Below, one piece after another: positions 12,015 through 24,699 of a DNA stretch of 64,000 nt. The DNA is from Epiperipatus broadwayi. Its lineage: Eukaryota; Onychophora; Udeonychophora; Euonychophora; Peripatidae. The translations under genes and the position numbers were made by a program. Location of the stretch: assembly GCA_028023455.1 (NCBI GenBank), contig JAQFVV010006294.1, forward strand, positions 4,724,116 through 4,788,115, written 5' to 3'. The notes below the pieces were generated by a model. The model was not told the origin of the DNA. It searched no databases and worked only from the letters and a program-made list of their open reading frames with translations. Position 1 is the stretch's first letter. Each line of letters opens with the position of its first letter.

Positions 12015-12850
12015 GAAAGAATAATTTTCTAGATAGACAGTAAGATAATCTAAAGCAAGTTGTTTTCTTTTGAATATTCAAATAAACAACAACAACAAAA
12101 GAAATACTGAATTTTCAAAAACAAAAAAAAAAAAAGTAAAAAACCAAAATTTGAAATGGGTTAAAAATGACATAATTTTTATTTAGGAATGAACCAGAAG
12201 AATAAGTCATTTAGAATTAAAATGGTTCACTGAACAAATTGTATGATAATTCACCCAGAATAAAGTGGATGAAACTATTTCTAGAAAAGTTACATAGAAA
12301 TTAATAACACTATTTTTTTTTATATCTGAGTATTATGTAAAGTTGCAGAAATGAAAAGACTTAAATTTATGTTATATTCTCCATCTTGAAAAGTATTCAA
12401 GAAGAAAATTTTTAAAGAAAATGATATTAATTTGTTTCATTATTTACTTTTTTTTTCATTAATGAATTATTTCATTATTTACTAAGTTATTTAATGTTCT
12501 TTTATACCTATCATGAAACAAGTATAGAATAAAATACCTTGCTATTTCATAAAATACATGAATTAGTTATACTTAATTAACATATTGCTATCATACTTTT
12601 CATGATATATCTAACACATGACTCAGAAAGAAAACCTGCTATAGTTCTGAGAACATGTTTTCCAAGGTGTCACATTTGAAATGTGCAGTAGTAGAGGCAA
12701 ATGAATGTTTGTGTATAGAGTGAGCATTAGTTAATCAACCATTAGATTTATCTCATTCTGTTTTTTCTCATTCTGCTTTATCAGCTTCCCTAGATTTTAT
12801 AACTGTTACTATATATATATATTGTAACTTTATGGTTGGGCTTGATGTTT
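12015..12850 (+). mobile_element. LTR retrotransposon A, 3' LTR
   Basis: It matches 1-1052 (minus the 92-437 insertion) and then 8973-9067, giving an uninterrupted version of the LTR. The empty site for element B is at 12711-12716 (GTGTAT) and that for the foldback element is near 12072-12095. The copies differ by many substitutions and small indels, for example a duplicated TCATTCTG stretch at 12758-12778, so the insertion is old. Confidence 0.75.
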
Positions 12851-15800
12851 CTCAAGCCCTATTTAATCAGTCAATTAACCAAAATTTTAATCAATCATTT
12901 TTATTATTATTCTGATTAATATCAGTGGGATGGTCACATGATTGATAGGTTAGAAAATAAAAATAGATAAATTTCATAAATGAATTTTTTTAGAATGGTA
13001 AAGACATGAGCTGTTCAACATATGTGTTAACTCTTTGTTAGATTGTGTGAGATTTGTTTTTTACATATGATCTGTCAGATAAATTAATTTCAATATTGTT
13101 AATACAATATTTTAATACTATTAAATAGAACCATAGAAGTATTTAATATTGTATTATTAAACAATAGTTACCAACAGACTTAAAATTATAATTATTTTAA
13201 TTTAAACATTATAATTAATTATTAAATATATTTTATTGCAATCTAAAATAATGTTGAATGGTTTAATTACTTATCATTTGTATTTACAGATGATGATTTA
13301 TTGATTTTATGTAAACATATTCACTTACAATAATTTAATTGGTTTATTATTTTTACAGTCAGCCCCTTGGCCAAAAGTTAATAAATAGGCATGCACATAT
13401 TTTATTTAATAGAAAAAATAGTAGAGCTCTCAGTAGAACTGTCTTTCTCTAGTTATCTCTCTGCTGATTCATTTCTCATCATAAAGAAAAAAAAGATATT
13501 TATGTTACCAGGAAACAAATACAAATTATTTGTTATTCTTAACCTACAAATAATGGATTAAATTCTATTTGACCTACTCTTATGAAGAATACATCACTGC
13601 CATCAACTAATAATTTGAAGAATGGTTCACTGTAAAGTTAAAATATATTTCAAGAAAATGCCCACCAAAATTAAATTTACATATAAGTTAGTCGTGAAAC
13701 TTGTAGGTTTAAAATTTCATTGTTTATCTTACAAGTATTTTATTTATAATAATTATAAAATGCATTATAAATATTCTTATAATAGATTTGAAATTATAAG
13801 ATAAAAACTATTTTTTGAGACTTTCAATTATAAAATAAATTTAAAAGTGAACTGTCATAAAATAAATTAATCTTTTATTGCTAATTAAATTTATGATTTA
13901 CTCATGAGATGCTTCCATTAAAAATGAAATATTACTTTAAACTAAACCCAGTTATTACTAATTTTCCTAATGTTATAAAAGCTACAAAATGTGCAGGAAA
14001 GTAATAAAAAAAAAACATCCTGTCGCATTCAATTTAGGAGCTACAATAGTCTATACCAGCTTAATTTAATAATTATGAATGAATATAATGAAATACTAAG
14101 GTTCTCAGAGTATTTTATTAAATTTCTTGACATTAAATTTATATATATTATCTTGAACTTACATTGATATAAAAACAGATGTAACATTATAAAACCTTAC
14201 CTGACAAGTAGAATTGATATGTTCATTAAATGAATCAATAGTATTTTACGATATTATTTTAGATTTCAACTTAATTTCCAATGTATAAACTATTATGTTG
14301 GTATTATTGTAAATATTAAATATGTAATAGAATATTTTCTGAATAGTTCAATCATCTATAAAATTAAATAATTATATGTGTAACAAATCAATGTTCATTT
14401 TCAATATTTAATCTCTTGTATTTCAAAATATTAAAAGTTTTAAGAGAAGAGACTGCCATCATTTAATGATCTAACAATTCCTTAGGATTACTAATTGGAT
14501 TAATAAATATATATTGAATGTATCTAGGATGTATGATCCTAGTAAATATGTATTAAAATGCATCTTTACAAATATCTATAAAATAATAAAAGACGTAATG
14601 ATGTGGAGGATAAGTTTTTATGGTAATTGTTTATTAGAAGTTTGAGAGCTGAAGTTGGTATTTTTTTATAATCTATTTAATGTATGCAAAGAGAAAAGAA
14701 ATAGTCAATTGCAATATTCATAAGAAGAAATGTTATAAGGAATATGGAGTAATTATAGTACTGTAAAATGATAAAGTTACATGAGCTTTAGAGAATTCTG
14801 CAGTTTTTAAATTATTATATTCAAGTTTTTCTTTTCTTCACAGAAGAAATGTGAAGAAACTTTATATAATAATATTTTATTATTTAATATATATTGTTAT
14901 AATTTTATGTATGTTTAATGTTAAAGATTTGGCAACTGGTTTGCTTTTAAAATAGAAATCTAAAACCTTTAGAGTTGAATATAAGTTGGTTCATGAAACA
15001 AAAGAAAAAAAAAAAAAAGGGAATTTTTTATTTTTTGATATTTTAAAAGTGATTACATGAAGAAAAAAAAAGATGAAATCACTCACAGTAAATTATTAAA
15101 CTTGTTATTATATTTTTATCTTAATATTTTATTTTTTTTTGGTAAAGCTACAACAGCTGAATGATAATAGAAGGTAATGTTCAATTTTAATCAATTTAAA
15201 CACATTTAATAATATGTTCCATATTATGATATGTAATTAATTACTGCTAATGATTATTATATTTGTGGATCACTTTCGAATTAATAATTATGATTTTAAT
15301 TTTCATGTATTAATTAATAAAATATTGTTTTGCTTGATGTTTACATTTATATGGTAGATGTTATTTAGTATGAGATTTGTTTGTTATCATGTTAAATGAT
15401 TATAATAATACACATTGTTATATTTGTAATTTATCCATGTCATCTTTTACATCAGGTGTACTTATCCCCTTACTCTGCATGAAATTATCATCATGGGTGA
15501 ATTGTATATGTTACCCATCGAGTTTTGAGTAAATTAAGGTTATATTATTACAATGTTATTTCATATATTTTCTTAAACAAGGGATTAACCACCCCTTCCT
15601 TTTTCATGTCCCTAAAGGTGTTCCCAAATAGGAGCACTGAGATTTCAGACCATCTGTAATCATGGAATTACCATGGTCTAGGTTGTTTATTCACTTATTT
15701 GTCTTATTTCATTAGATTTCATACTCTTAAGTCTTAATGATTTGATATTGGTAACAATGAAATCATTCCTGAAAAAATAGTAATTAGAAATATGAACTGT

Positions 15801-15936
15801 TTAACATTAAGCAAACAATGGTAGAAAATAATAATGTCTTATCAAATATTATTATATATTATTAGATTGTTTAATGTCTTATCTATTTGAAGTGATCTCA
15901 AATATTCATGCTACATATTATTTACTATTCATAATT
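12851..15936. other. Gene-free AT-rich DNA
   Basis: No ORF with recognisable domains, no RNA gene and no clear repeat boundary was seen. A/T homopolymers and short poly-A tracts (15001-15018, 15061-15072) are frequent. Confidence 0.5.
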
Positions 15937-16032
15937 TTTTTTTCATATGTCAAATGCATTGAACGGGAAGTGAACCCGGGCCTACTACTTGGAAGGCAGC
16001 TATGCTAACCGCTAGACCACCAATGCTTGACA
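15937..16032 (-). mobile_element. tRNA-Gly-derived SINE or retroposed tRNA, with 14-bp target duplication
   Basis: On the minus strand, 16026 to 15956 folds as a tRNA-Gly(TCC) cloverleaf: acceptor GCATTGG pairs with TCAATGC, the anticodon arm is CTGCCTTCCAAGTAG, and the T-arm is CCGGG/CCCG. The B box is altered (GGTTCACTTCC). Downstream come TTTGACATATG and an A-run ending at 15937. Perfect 14-bp direct repeats (TACTATTCATAATT) at 15923-15936 and 16033-16046 bracket the unit. A diverged sister with the same GACAYATG(A)n tail lies at 40447-40549. Target duplication plus A-tail indicates LINE-driven insertion rather than a functional tRNA gene. Confidence 0.85.
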
Positions 16033-16046
16033 TACTATTCATAATT

Positions 16047-17844
16047 AAGTGTTAATATGCTGACATTTTCACTAGTATTATAGAAAATCTTATATGATAT
16101 TAATCATTTAAGAACAATAGTAATATTGATTTCTCAGAATAATATTGAAAGTTCAGCATCTTGAATAAATAAAATAGGGAATCATATAATCGTCTTAACA
16201 TATTATAGTATGATCCATGATTAATGTTTTAGGGATACCTATTATATTACACTGCCTAGTATTGAATTTTGCCAGCTTGCCATTCATCATATGAATTTTA
16301 GGATTATCCTACTTATAATTAATTTTAAATGAGTAAGTTTCCTAAAACTATGCTTGATAAAAACAATATAAAAATGTGTATTAGGCTAAAACAAATTTAA
16401 TTTAAAGAATAGCTATAAATAACAATTAAAAGTAAGATAATTTTATTATAATTGTAATCAGATCCAAGGATGATCTATTACTATCAATATTTAGATATGT
16501 TAACGAAATCTTATTTTCCATCTATAAGTTTAATCAAGAATATATATGTTGTTAATTTTTAAAATATGTAAATATTAGAAATAAAATTTTGTTTTGAAAA
16601 TGTACTCAGTTATCTGTAACCATGTTGCTAAACACTGTCCATATTGTTATTGCTATCCACACATTATTGTTATTGCTACCAATATCATCATCACTTAATA
16701 TGATTGGTTTTATTATATGTTTAGCATATTAGAAATGTTTTACCCAGCTCTTATATTTAGAATATACAAAATTTTGGTATTTTCTGATCAAAACATTGTT
16801 AATATTCTGAACATATGCTATTTTTAAATATCTTAAAGGTTAAATATTTAGTTTTGGAGAATAACCTTTTAATAAATTATCAGATACTATCATTCACTGA
16901 ACTTGGTTATATTGTTCATTGTGGTCAAACCTAAATTAGTGTATAAATGATTATTATAGTTATCTTATTATTAGGAATTTATTGATTCGTCCTAAAATTT
17001 AAAGTTTACTTTTATTATTGCCATTGGAGTAATTAAATAATCTTTATTAATTCCATTTATGTTTTATGAGTCATCTTTGTTTTCTATATGTCGGATAGTA
17101 GTAAAATCCCTCTTACTGATCCAGATATACTTTGTAAAAGTATTGACATTTCAAATTATTTGCACCCTGAGAAATTAAATTACTGATTAATAGTTGATTT
17201 TATTATTAGCTTTCATTTCTTAAGCTATTTGATATGCGTCACCTTGATCTCTTATGTTCGTTTTTATTGTTTATTTGATTCATTAAAATCTCAAAAATTT
17301 AAACTTCCTTCTTTAGGTTTTTAAAACTTAGAACCCATTATTTTTATTTTAGTATTTAAACTTTCTTTTTTAATTAGTCAAGTTTAGAACCCTTTGCCTT
17401 TATTTCAGTAGTATCTTGCTTTTGTTTGGAATAATATCAGATTAATATTTCAGGATACCATTTATTATCACTAGCATTGTTATCATCACTCATCCATATT
17501 TTATTTTCATCTTCATCTTATCTTACCATTATAATTTATTCACATTTTATTGATCCCTATTTTATCACAACCTTAACTATTCATCATCATAACATCTTTC
17601 CTTTCTCTTCTGTTCATTCTTAGGTCCATTCATTATTCATTCCCATTAATTAATTATTATTTGCTCTTCATCACCCATTCAGTCTTCTATATCTTCACTC
17701 ATTTATCATTCATTCCATAATTCTAATTTCATACTCATCTCATAGATAAATGCCTTCCTAATTATTAACCATCTTGTAGAGTTGCAAGTTAAATGTTTGT
17801 TTTTAGATATGGCCTCTGCTATATTTACTCATGTTTATGCTAGT
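16047..17844. other. Gene-free AT-rich DNA
   Basis: No coding or RNA feature is supported. A CAT/TCA-rich simple-sequence stretch runs through 17460-17720. Confidence 0.5.
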
Positions 17845-19715
17845 CAAAAAGAAGGAATATGAAAATATACAAAAATGATGAATAAAAAGGATTGAATATC
17901 TTGAATTTTGGAAAATGGTGCAGAAAAGAGTTGAAAATGATATAAAAAAGTATAACTGTGAACTAGCAAGAAAAGTTATAGAAGAGAAAAATGTAAAACA
18001 TCATTTTGGTATTGGTAGGAAATTTATATCTGCAATAAGAAAAAAAGATGGAATTATTACTAAAAAGAGATATGATGTCATGAAATAGATAGAAGACTTC
18101 TATCAAAAATTATATAGTAATAAAGAACAGGTACCTCCTATATCTATTATATCTTCTGAATTGCCCAGAATTTTAAATGAAGAGTGAGATATGCAATTAA
18201 ATTTATAAAGAAAAGAGAGGCTCCAGGTAATAATGGAATTATAATTGATGTATTAAAAGAATAGAAAAAAATTTAGCAAAGTTATATACTAAATGTCTAA
18301 ATGATAAAAATGTACCAGATGATTGGAAGAATACAATATTATTTTAAAAAGGTGATAAAGAAGATATTGGAAATTACAGACCTATCAGCCTTTTATTAGT
18401 TTTATACAAAATTTTTACCAAGATAATTACAGATAACATTGGATTTCCACCAAGAGAACAAGCTGGATTTAAAAGTGGTTTTAATAGAGTAGATCATATC
18501 CAGGTATTGAGAGAAGTTATGGAAAGGACAAAGGAATATGAATTGCCATTATGCTTTGGATTTGTAGATCATGAAAAGGCATTTGATTCTATAAACATTT
18601 CTTCGGTGATTAAAGCATTGGATCATCAAGGTGTAGATCCAGGTTATTGTCATATTTTAAAGAATATTTATAAAAATGCAACAGCAACAATTAGATTACA
18701 TAATGATACTAGTAATATTTACTGAGGCTATAACCTCGATCATATGCGTATAAAATGTGATAGTAGGGACCTCTACAGGTGTTTTAACCACAGGCTTACA
18801 CTATGGAAGATACTAGGAAAGTCAACATTAAGAAAGATATAAGACAGGGTGACTCCATATCTTCAAAACTTTTTACAACAGTGCTGTAAGAAGTATTTTG
18901 TAGATTAAAATGGGAAGCTAAAGGAGTGAAAGTAAATGGAGATTATTTAAGTAATTTAGATCTTGCAGATGTAGTTGTTTTTCCAAATAATGCTTTAGGG
19001 CTGCAGGAAATGTTACAAGAGTTATCAGATGAAAATAGGAAAGTAGAACTAAAGATAAATGTTAAAATGACTAAAGTAATGTTTAATGGATTTTCTCAAA
19101 ATATGCAAATAAAGATTGATTATGATGAATTAGAAGAAGTTAACAGGTACAAATACCTTGGTCAGATTATTAATACAGATGAAAACATAATGGGTGAAAT
19201 TAATACAATTAATTTTGTTTGGAGTGCTTTTGGTAGACATAACTTGATATTAAAAGGAAATATACCTATGTATTTGAAAAGAAAGGTTTTTAATAAATAT
19301 GTTTTATCAGTTCTTACTTATTGATCTGAGACATGTACACTTAATAGAAAAGCAATACAGAGACTTCAGATGACTCAAAGAAGTATGGAAAGATGCATGT
19401 TCAGAGTAACAAGAAGAGATTGAAAATGCAATATATGGGTAAGAGAACAAACAGGTGTTGCTGACTTCATTGAAAAAATTAAAAGACTGAAATGGAGTTG
19501 GGCTGGACATATTGCTAAAACAGATGATAATAGATGGACAATTGAAATCTTAAACTGATTCCAAAAGATTGTAAAAGACCCAGAAAGAGACCACATGTGA
19601 GATGGATGGATGAAATAAAAGTGTGCAGGGGTGATATGAAAAAGAAAAGCTAAATATCAGAGATGGATTGAACTTTGAGAGACCTTCATCCTGCAGTGAA
19701 CTGATGATGCTAGTC
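17845..19715 (+). pseudogene. RTE-like LINE fragment, copy 1 (reverse transcriptase)
   Basis: A non-LTR retrotransposon reverse transcriptase relic. Recognisable blocks are FWKMVQKRVENDIKKYN near 17910 and FGFVDHEKAFDSINISSVI at 18556-18610 (the first catalytic Asp region). QGDSIS lies near 18845. LADVVVFPNNALGLQEM, a degraded YADD/FADD box, begins near 18960. RYKYLGQIINTD at 19147 and the C-terminal block from 19300 on complete the set. The 5' end with the endonuclease is missing. Several stops and frameshifts split it, including a 96-bp insertion at 18713-18808. The 3' end finishes near a TGATGATG-type tail, as in RTE-clade elements. RTE assignment comes from motif recall, not from a search. 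Confidence 0.88.
18713..18808. mobile_element. 96-bp insertion with 8-bp target duplication inside LINE copy 1
   Basis: GATACTAG occurs at 18705-18712 and again at 18809-18816, and the sister copy at 50845 has GATACTGGG only once. The intervening 96 bp is therefore a later insertion. An 8-bp duplication is typical of hAT-type DNA transposons, but the ends here do not form clear terminal inverted repeats, so the family is open. No other copy was spotted in the window. Confidence 0.65.
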
Positions 19716-20634
19716 AAGCCAAGCCAGCTCTTAAACTCTTGTACTTTATTATATTTTAATGATATGGAGGTAACAATATATATATATTTATTTATTTATA
19801 AATACAATTTAATATATTACTAATAATATGTAATCATTCACATGATAAACTTTCCAAATACTGTTTATATCATTGCATGGTCAAGTGGTGTCAAATCTGC
19901 TTCACAGATGAAAAATGAATCAATTTTCATTTACTTTCCTCACTTTTTATAATAATAACTACTTTAACAACTGATAATCAATAGAACTAACATTCAATCC
20001 AAACCTGATACTATTCAAATCTCATTCAGTATAGCTAATCATTTAACTTCACAAGGTAGAGTTAGTTTCTACTCATTTTAATATTCTTTTGAAGAAACAA
20101 TCAAATATTAAATTTATAAATACTAATTAATACAGCAAAATAATGTATAATTACTGGAATAATACCCTTTGAATGAGATTCTGATAATGTCAGGTTTGGA
20201 TTAAATGTTTGAATTGTTTAATATCAATTAATGGATTGTCTATCCTTATAAAAATTAGAGAAATCAAATAAAAATAATTCCATTTTTCATCTGCAAAGCT
20301 GATTTGACTCAGAAGAAAATGCATTGAAAATGCTCAAAAAATTCATCAATCCAATGATAAAGCATAGATTTATAAATACTGTAATTAGTACAATTAATGC
20401 ACTATTGTATTGAGAGTTTTGCCTGTTTTAAAAAGTTATGTGCTAGCATAAGAAATGGTGATCATGTAATGTTAAATGTTAAAATAAACTTTATATAAAG
20501 ATTTACTAAATTAAAAATTTACAGAAAGTTTCATTCAAGTATCAGTTCTTGTCACTTCTTAATTTGACAAATATGAATAAACCTTATATAAAACTTTAAT
20601 AAATATTCTGTTATTTACATAGTGCACATAAGTA
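19716..20634. other. Gene-free AT-rich DNA
   Basis: No ORF with domains. A short stretch near 20400-20425 resembles the terminal TATTGAGAGTTTTGCC block of foldback family F1, which hints at another remnant. Confidence 0.4.
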
Positions 20635-20842
20635 AGTAATATTATAAATAAGGACTAACTTCTCTGAGCATGTGTTTTAATAATCTCTGTCAACTCTCCT
20701 GTGAGGGTTGACTTTAAAAGCATAAGTGTACACAAGGTGAGAAAAAGCATACACTTAGGCTTTTAAAGTCGATCCTCATGGAAAAGTGCACAGAGATTAT
20801 TGGAGCGCATACTCAGAGAAGTTAATCCTTATTTATATTACT
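20635..20842. repeat. Imperfect inverted repeat (foldback element)
   Basis: The left arm, about 20635-20735, returns as reverse complement in 20746-20842. Paired blocks include AAATAAGGACTAACTTCTCTGAG with its partner at the right end, the AATAATCTCTGT block, and GACTTTAAAAGC...AAGTGTA around the centre. Arms are about 100 bp with scattered mismatches and a loop of about 10 bp. This fits a MITE or foldback transposon. No coding content. Confidence 0.8.
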
Positions 20843-21724
20843 TATATAAAACAATATTTAATATTTAGGGTAAAATATATTTTAAAATATGCTGCAACTC
20901 ATGTTATTTAAACAACAAAGCTCACAGCATCTTACAGTAAACAATGAGCATGTATATATATTCATATATGCTATATCCAAATAAACAATATAAATTATAT
21001 TATAAAGTAGAATATGTATAATAAAGCTCATATAGCTCATTAAATAACAAAACAGCTAATATTTAGAAGCCAAAAATAAGTATTTAAAGGTCAGTCAAAA
21101 TATAAATACAACATCCAGCTTTTGAATTTCCACCAAAAAACTTCATCAGCTTCTCTTTCATTCTAATCTGGTAATTGAATGTGACATCTGTGAGTTATAT
21201 TTGCTTAAGTAGTATTTGAATTGCATCATATTTTAAAATAAAATTTGTTGTATACTAAAAATTTAATAATGTACATGACTAATATTTAATAATAAATCTC
21301 TTTAAAAGTGAAATTCAAATCTTAGGTAAAGGCTTATTAATTTTTCAGTCTGAAGAATGATTTTATTTATTTAATGATGTTCAATTATCATGTTAGGTAT
21401 TGTTTGTTTACTGATATTATATATACAGTACTACATCCTTAATTTACAAATATCAAATTTTCTTTTTTCATAATTTTTTTGGCCAAACCATTTTAGATAA
21501 ATACTTTAATAATTAATACTAATCATTTTTAAATTAGAGATTACCCCTAGCAAGATATAAATATTACATAACATAAAAAAGAGAAGATGCTATTTCATGC
21601 ATTAAAATTTAATTAAAAAATAAATTAACCTTTAATTGAAGTTTAAAGTTTTTATCTGGCTAAGGATAATCTTTAGTTTAATAAATGATTAATATTAATC
21701 ATTAATATTTTTATCTAAAGTGAT
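20843..21724. other. Gene-free AT-rich DNA
   Basis: No supported feature. Several poly-T and ATATAT tracts. Confidence 0.45.
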
Positions 21725-21935
21725 TGGATTCAAAGTTGTAAGAACAGAAAATTTGACACTCATACATCAAAATGTAATAATTTGATATTGATAAATATTG
21801 AATAAATAATGAAGACATGTACAAGAGATTGTGACCTAGGCCAATTAATGAGTGCTAATTTAGCATGAAATGCATTCTTGTGGATCATTTGTCTTTTCAG
21901 ATATCTTTTTTCATATATTTCAAGAATGTGTGGTA
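21725..21935. repeat. Dispersed repeat family F2
   Basis: 21810-21935 matches 63245-63360 (shared CATGTAYAAGAGAYTGT, AGCATGAAATG and GGATCAT blocks). 21725-21800 resembles 23740-23810 (TTTGAYACTCAT then TGTAATAATTTG). The tail, with ATATTTCAAGAATGTGTGGTAAA, resembles an arm of the foldback at 37601-37722. No ORF; probably a composite of old non-autonomous elements. Confidence 0.55.
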
Positions 21936-21961
21936 AATTAGACATTTTTAAGTATACATAT

Positions 21962-22640
21962 ATGTTGTAAGAGTTATCCGATGAAAATAAAAAAAGTAGG
22001 ATTAAAACTAAATATTAAAAAGACTAAAGCAATGTTCAATGGATTTTCTCAAAAAATGAAAATAAAGATTGATAATGAAGAGTTAGAAGAAGTTAACAAC
22101 TACAAATACTTTGGTCAGATTATTACTACAGATGGAAACATAATGGATGGAATTAATCATAGAATTAAACTTGGTTGGAGTGCTTTTAGTAGAGATAACT
22201 TAATATTAAAAGGAAATATACCTATGTGTTTGAAAAGAAAGATTTTTTATAAATATGTTTTATCAATTCTTACTTATGGATATGAGAGTTAGACACTTAA
22301 TAGAAGAGCAATACAGACAGAGTCTTCAGACTACTCAAAGAAGTATGGAGAAATGCATGTTATGAATAACAAGAAGAGATCAAAATGCAATACGTTGGTA
22401 AGAGAACAAACAGGTGTTACTGATATTGTTGAAACAATTAAAAGACAGGAGTTGGACAATTGAAATCTTAAACTGGATTCAAAAAAATTGTAAAAGACCC
22501 AGAAAGAGACCACATGTATGGATGGATGAAATAAGAAAGGGTGCAAGGGTGATGTCGAAAAGAGAGGCTAGAGATCGGAGATGGACTGAATTTGATGAGA
22601 CCTTCACCCTGCAGTGGATTGATAATGATTGATGATGATG
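21962..22640 (+). pseudogene. RTE-like LINE fragment, copy 2 (3' part)
   Basis: Begins in the middle of the reverse transcriptase (matching copy 1 from 19012) with KTKAMFNGFSQKMKIKIDNE, YKYFGQII and KLGWSAFSRDN, and continues to the C-terminal region at 22600. It is open from 21981 to a TAG at 22290, then shifted. A short deletion near 22445 removes part of the segment after the QTGVTDIVE block. The 3' end is followed by GATTGATGATGATGAC, the short tandem tail expected of RTE elements. A 5'-truncated copy. Confidence 0.88.
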
Positions 22641-24694
22641 ACATAATATTGGTTATTCATTATAAAGCATATTTTCCTGAAAATAAATTATTTCTACTTT
22701 ACAAGGATGAATATGGTGCTGCAAGTATATTATTTAAATTGCAATATACTTTAAAACAACTTTATGACTTATATGATATTGGTTATAATTATCATATTGA
22801 AAATTGATATGAATGGATATCAACTGATGCAATTGTTCAAATGGAAATTCAAATATTGAATGAAGTCTTTGTGTTATCTTTTCAAATTGAAAGATGTTTA
22901 AGTAAAATATATTTACAACATTTAACCTTTATTGTTTTAACTGGTTATTAAATAGTGCTTTTCATTATTGTATATTACTTATTATTTGCAATGTATATAA
23001 TAAATCCATAAGATTAATCATTATATTATTGCTTGCAAATAATAAGCTAAGATTATAGCCTTTAAATTAAATCCAAAATGATTTAATAACTAAACTAGTT
23101 TAATTAAATGATCAAAGTACAATATTTTTTGAATTTCTTAGCTTATAGGATATTATTTAATGATGCAAAAATTATTTTAAGTAACTATAACCGATTCCCT
23201 ATTAAAAAGCTAAAAGACTAAATCAGACATATAAATGAATGACTAGTTAATCAAAATATATGCGCAAAATAATATTTGTTGATTGTTAATCAAATTTTAA
23301 AAATGCTTACTTTATATATCAATCATTTACTTAGATTTAAAAAGTTACTCTCATCTTTATTTGGTATTCTTATTTAAATTTATAATTTTGATGCATTTCT
23401 GATTGGTTTAAAGTCTCGCCAATGAAAGTAAATATAAGATGTTGCCCATAATTCATGCTTAAAACAAATGCAATTATGCATTTGTATTATGCGTCAAACT
23501 TACCACATATGTATAATAATTTCTCCATTTCCCACTAGTTATTAGTCACCAACTACTGTATATTGGCTATTGTGTTTGAATATTATCACTATTGTGATGT
23601 TTCTTGTAGCATGTATAGCAGAACAGAGAGCAAATTATTAGTCATTCATTAGACTAGAGATTATACAATAATGAAATACATCTCTGGCCTAATGAATGAC
23701 TAATAAAAATTATTAATATACTTTCATTAACTGATTTGTGTCAAAGTTATGAGGGCAGCATGTTTGATACTTATCAATTAAACTGTAATAATTTGCTATC
23801 TTTATAGAGAGCAAATTTCTTTGAGAAAAATTAGTCTTTTATTTTATAATAATAAACGATTGAGTATCTTTATAATACTTATATACTTTTTACTGATTGC
23901 CTTAATAAACCAGTAACTATTTACTTTTTTATTCACTGGATCTGAAACTTCAAAATAAAACTTTTTCAGAATGGACAAGTTCAAACATGTGTTCTAGCTA
24001 TGTGTAATCTTTCTTTCTCGATGATCATTCATCTAAAAACAAAATATGTGTAGAATTTTTATTTTCCCAATCTTCAAAAGGGAGATCTATTTCTTTTGTT
24101 TACATTTTCTTATCCTTATTACTAATCTAGCAACAATATAGGTTGATGTAGGTAATAAAAGTAATAACATCATTTCAAACTAGTCATGAAGCTTGTGGAA
24201 ATTTTTAGAATAAAAAAAAATGTCTCTCATTCCGACATTTTAGAAATATCTACTTCTATTAACATCAACAAGAAAACACAATATAAGACAAAAAAAAGAT
24301 CTTCATTCTAATGACACCTATTGCAAAAATAATAAGTGATTTTTGGACACATTTAAAGACCAGTGTCTATCTTTTGCCTTTATCAATAAGATATCAGTTT
24401 CAAAATTAAAAGGAATGCAGTTATGCATTCAGCACTTACATTTAATTCTATTTTATCTGTCAAACTAAAAATCTGACTTCAAATCAGCCTAAGGTTTTGA
24501 ACTCCATTCAATCTGCTTGAACAGTTATATAAATGTGAATCTAATTCAGTGATTATATATTTTACTTTTTTCAAATATTAACTCTAGATATCTTATTCCC
24601 CTGATTAGGATTGTTAACAATAAGAACAAAATGTTTAACTCTCCATCTCATACAATATAATAAAAGCAGTTTTCCATTTTAGTATTAACTATTG
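22641..24694. other. Gene-free AT-rich DNA with small repeats
   Basis: Contains a compact inverted repeat at 23632-23708 (listed separately) and a piece of repeat family F2 at 23740-23810. No gene or RNA feature is supported. Confidence 0.45.
23632..23708. repeat. Short inverted repeat
   Basis: TTATTAGTCATTCATTAG on the left and CTAATGAATGACTAATAA on the right are exact reverse complements, about 40 bp apart. Further pairing continues inward (AGAGAT/ATCTCT). It resembles a small MITE end pair. Confidence 0.7.
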
Positions 24695-24699
24695 TAAAC

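Noticed and set aside
15956-16026. Functional tRNA-Gly(TCC) gene
   Set aside because: B box is altered, and the unit has an A-tail and a 14-bp target duplication, so it is a retroposed copy.
17460-17720. CAT/TCA-rich tract as a coding exon
   Set aside because: Simple-sequence composition with stops in all frames.
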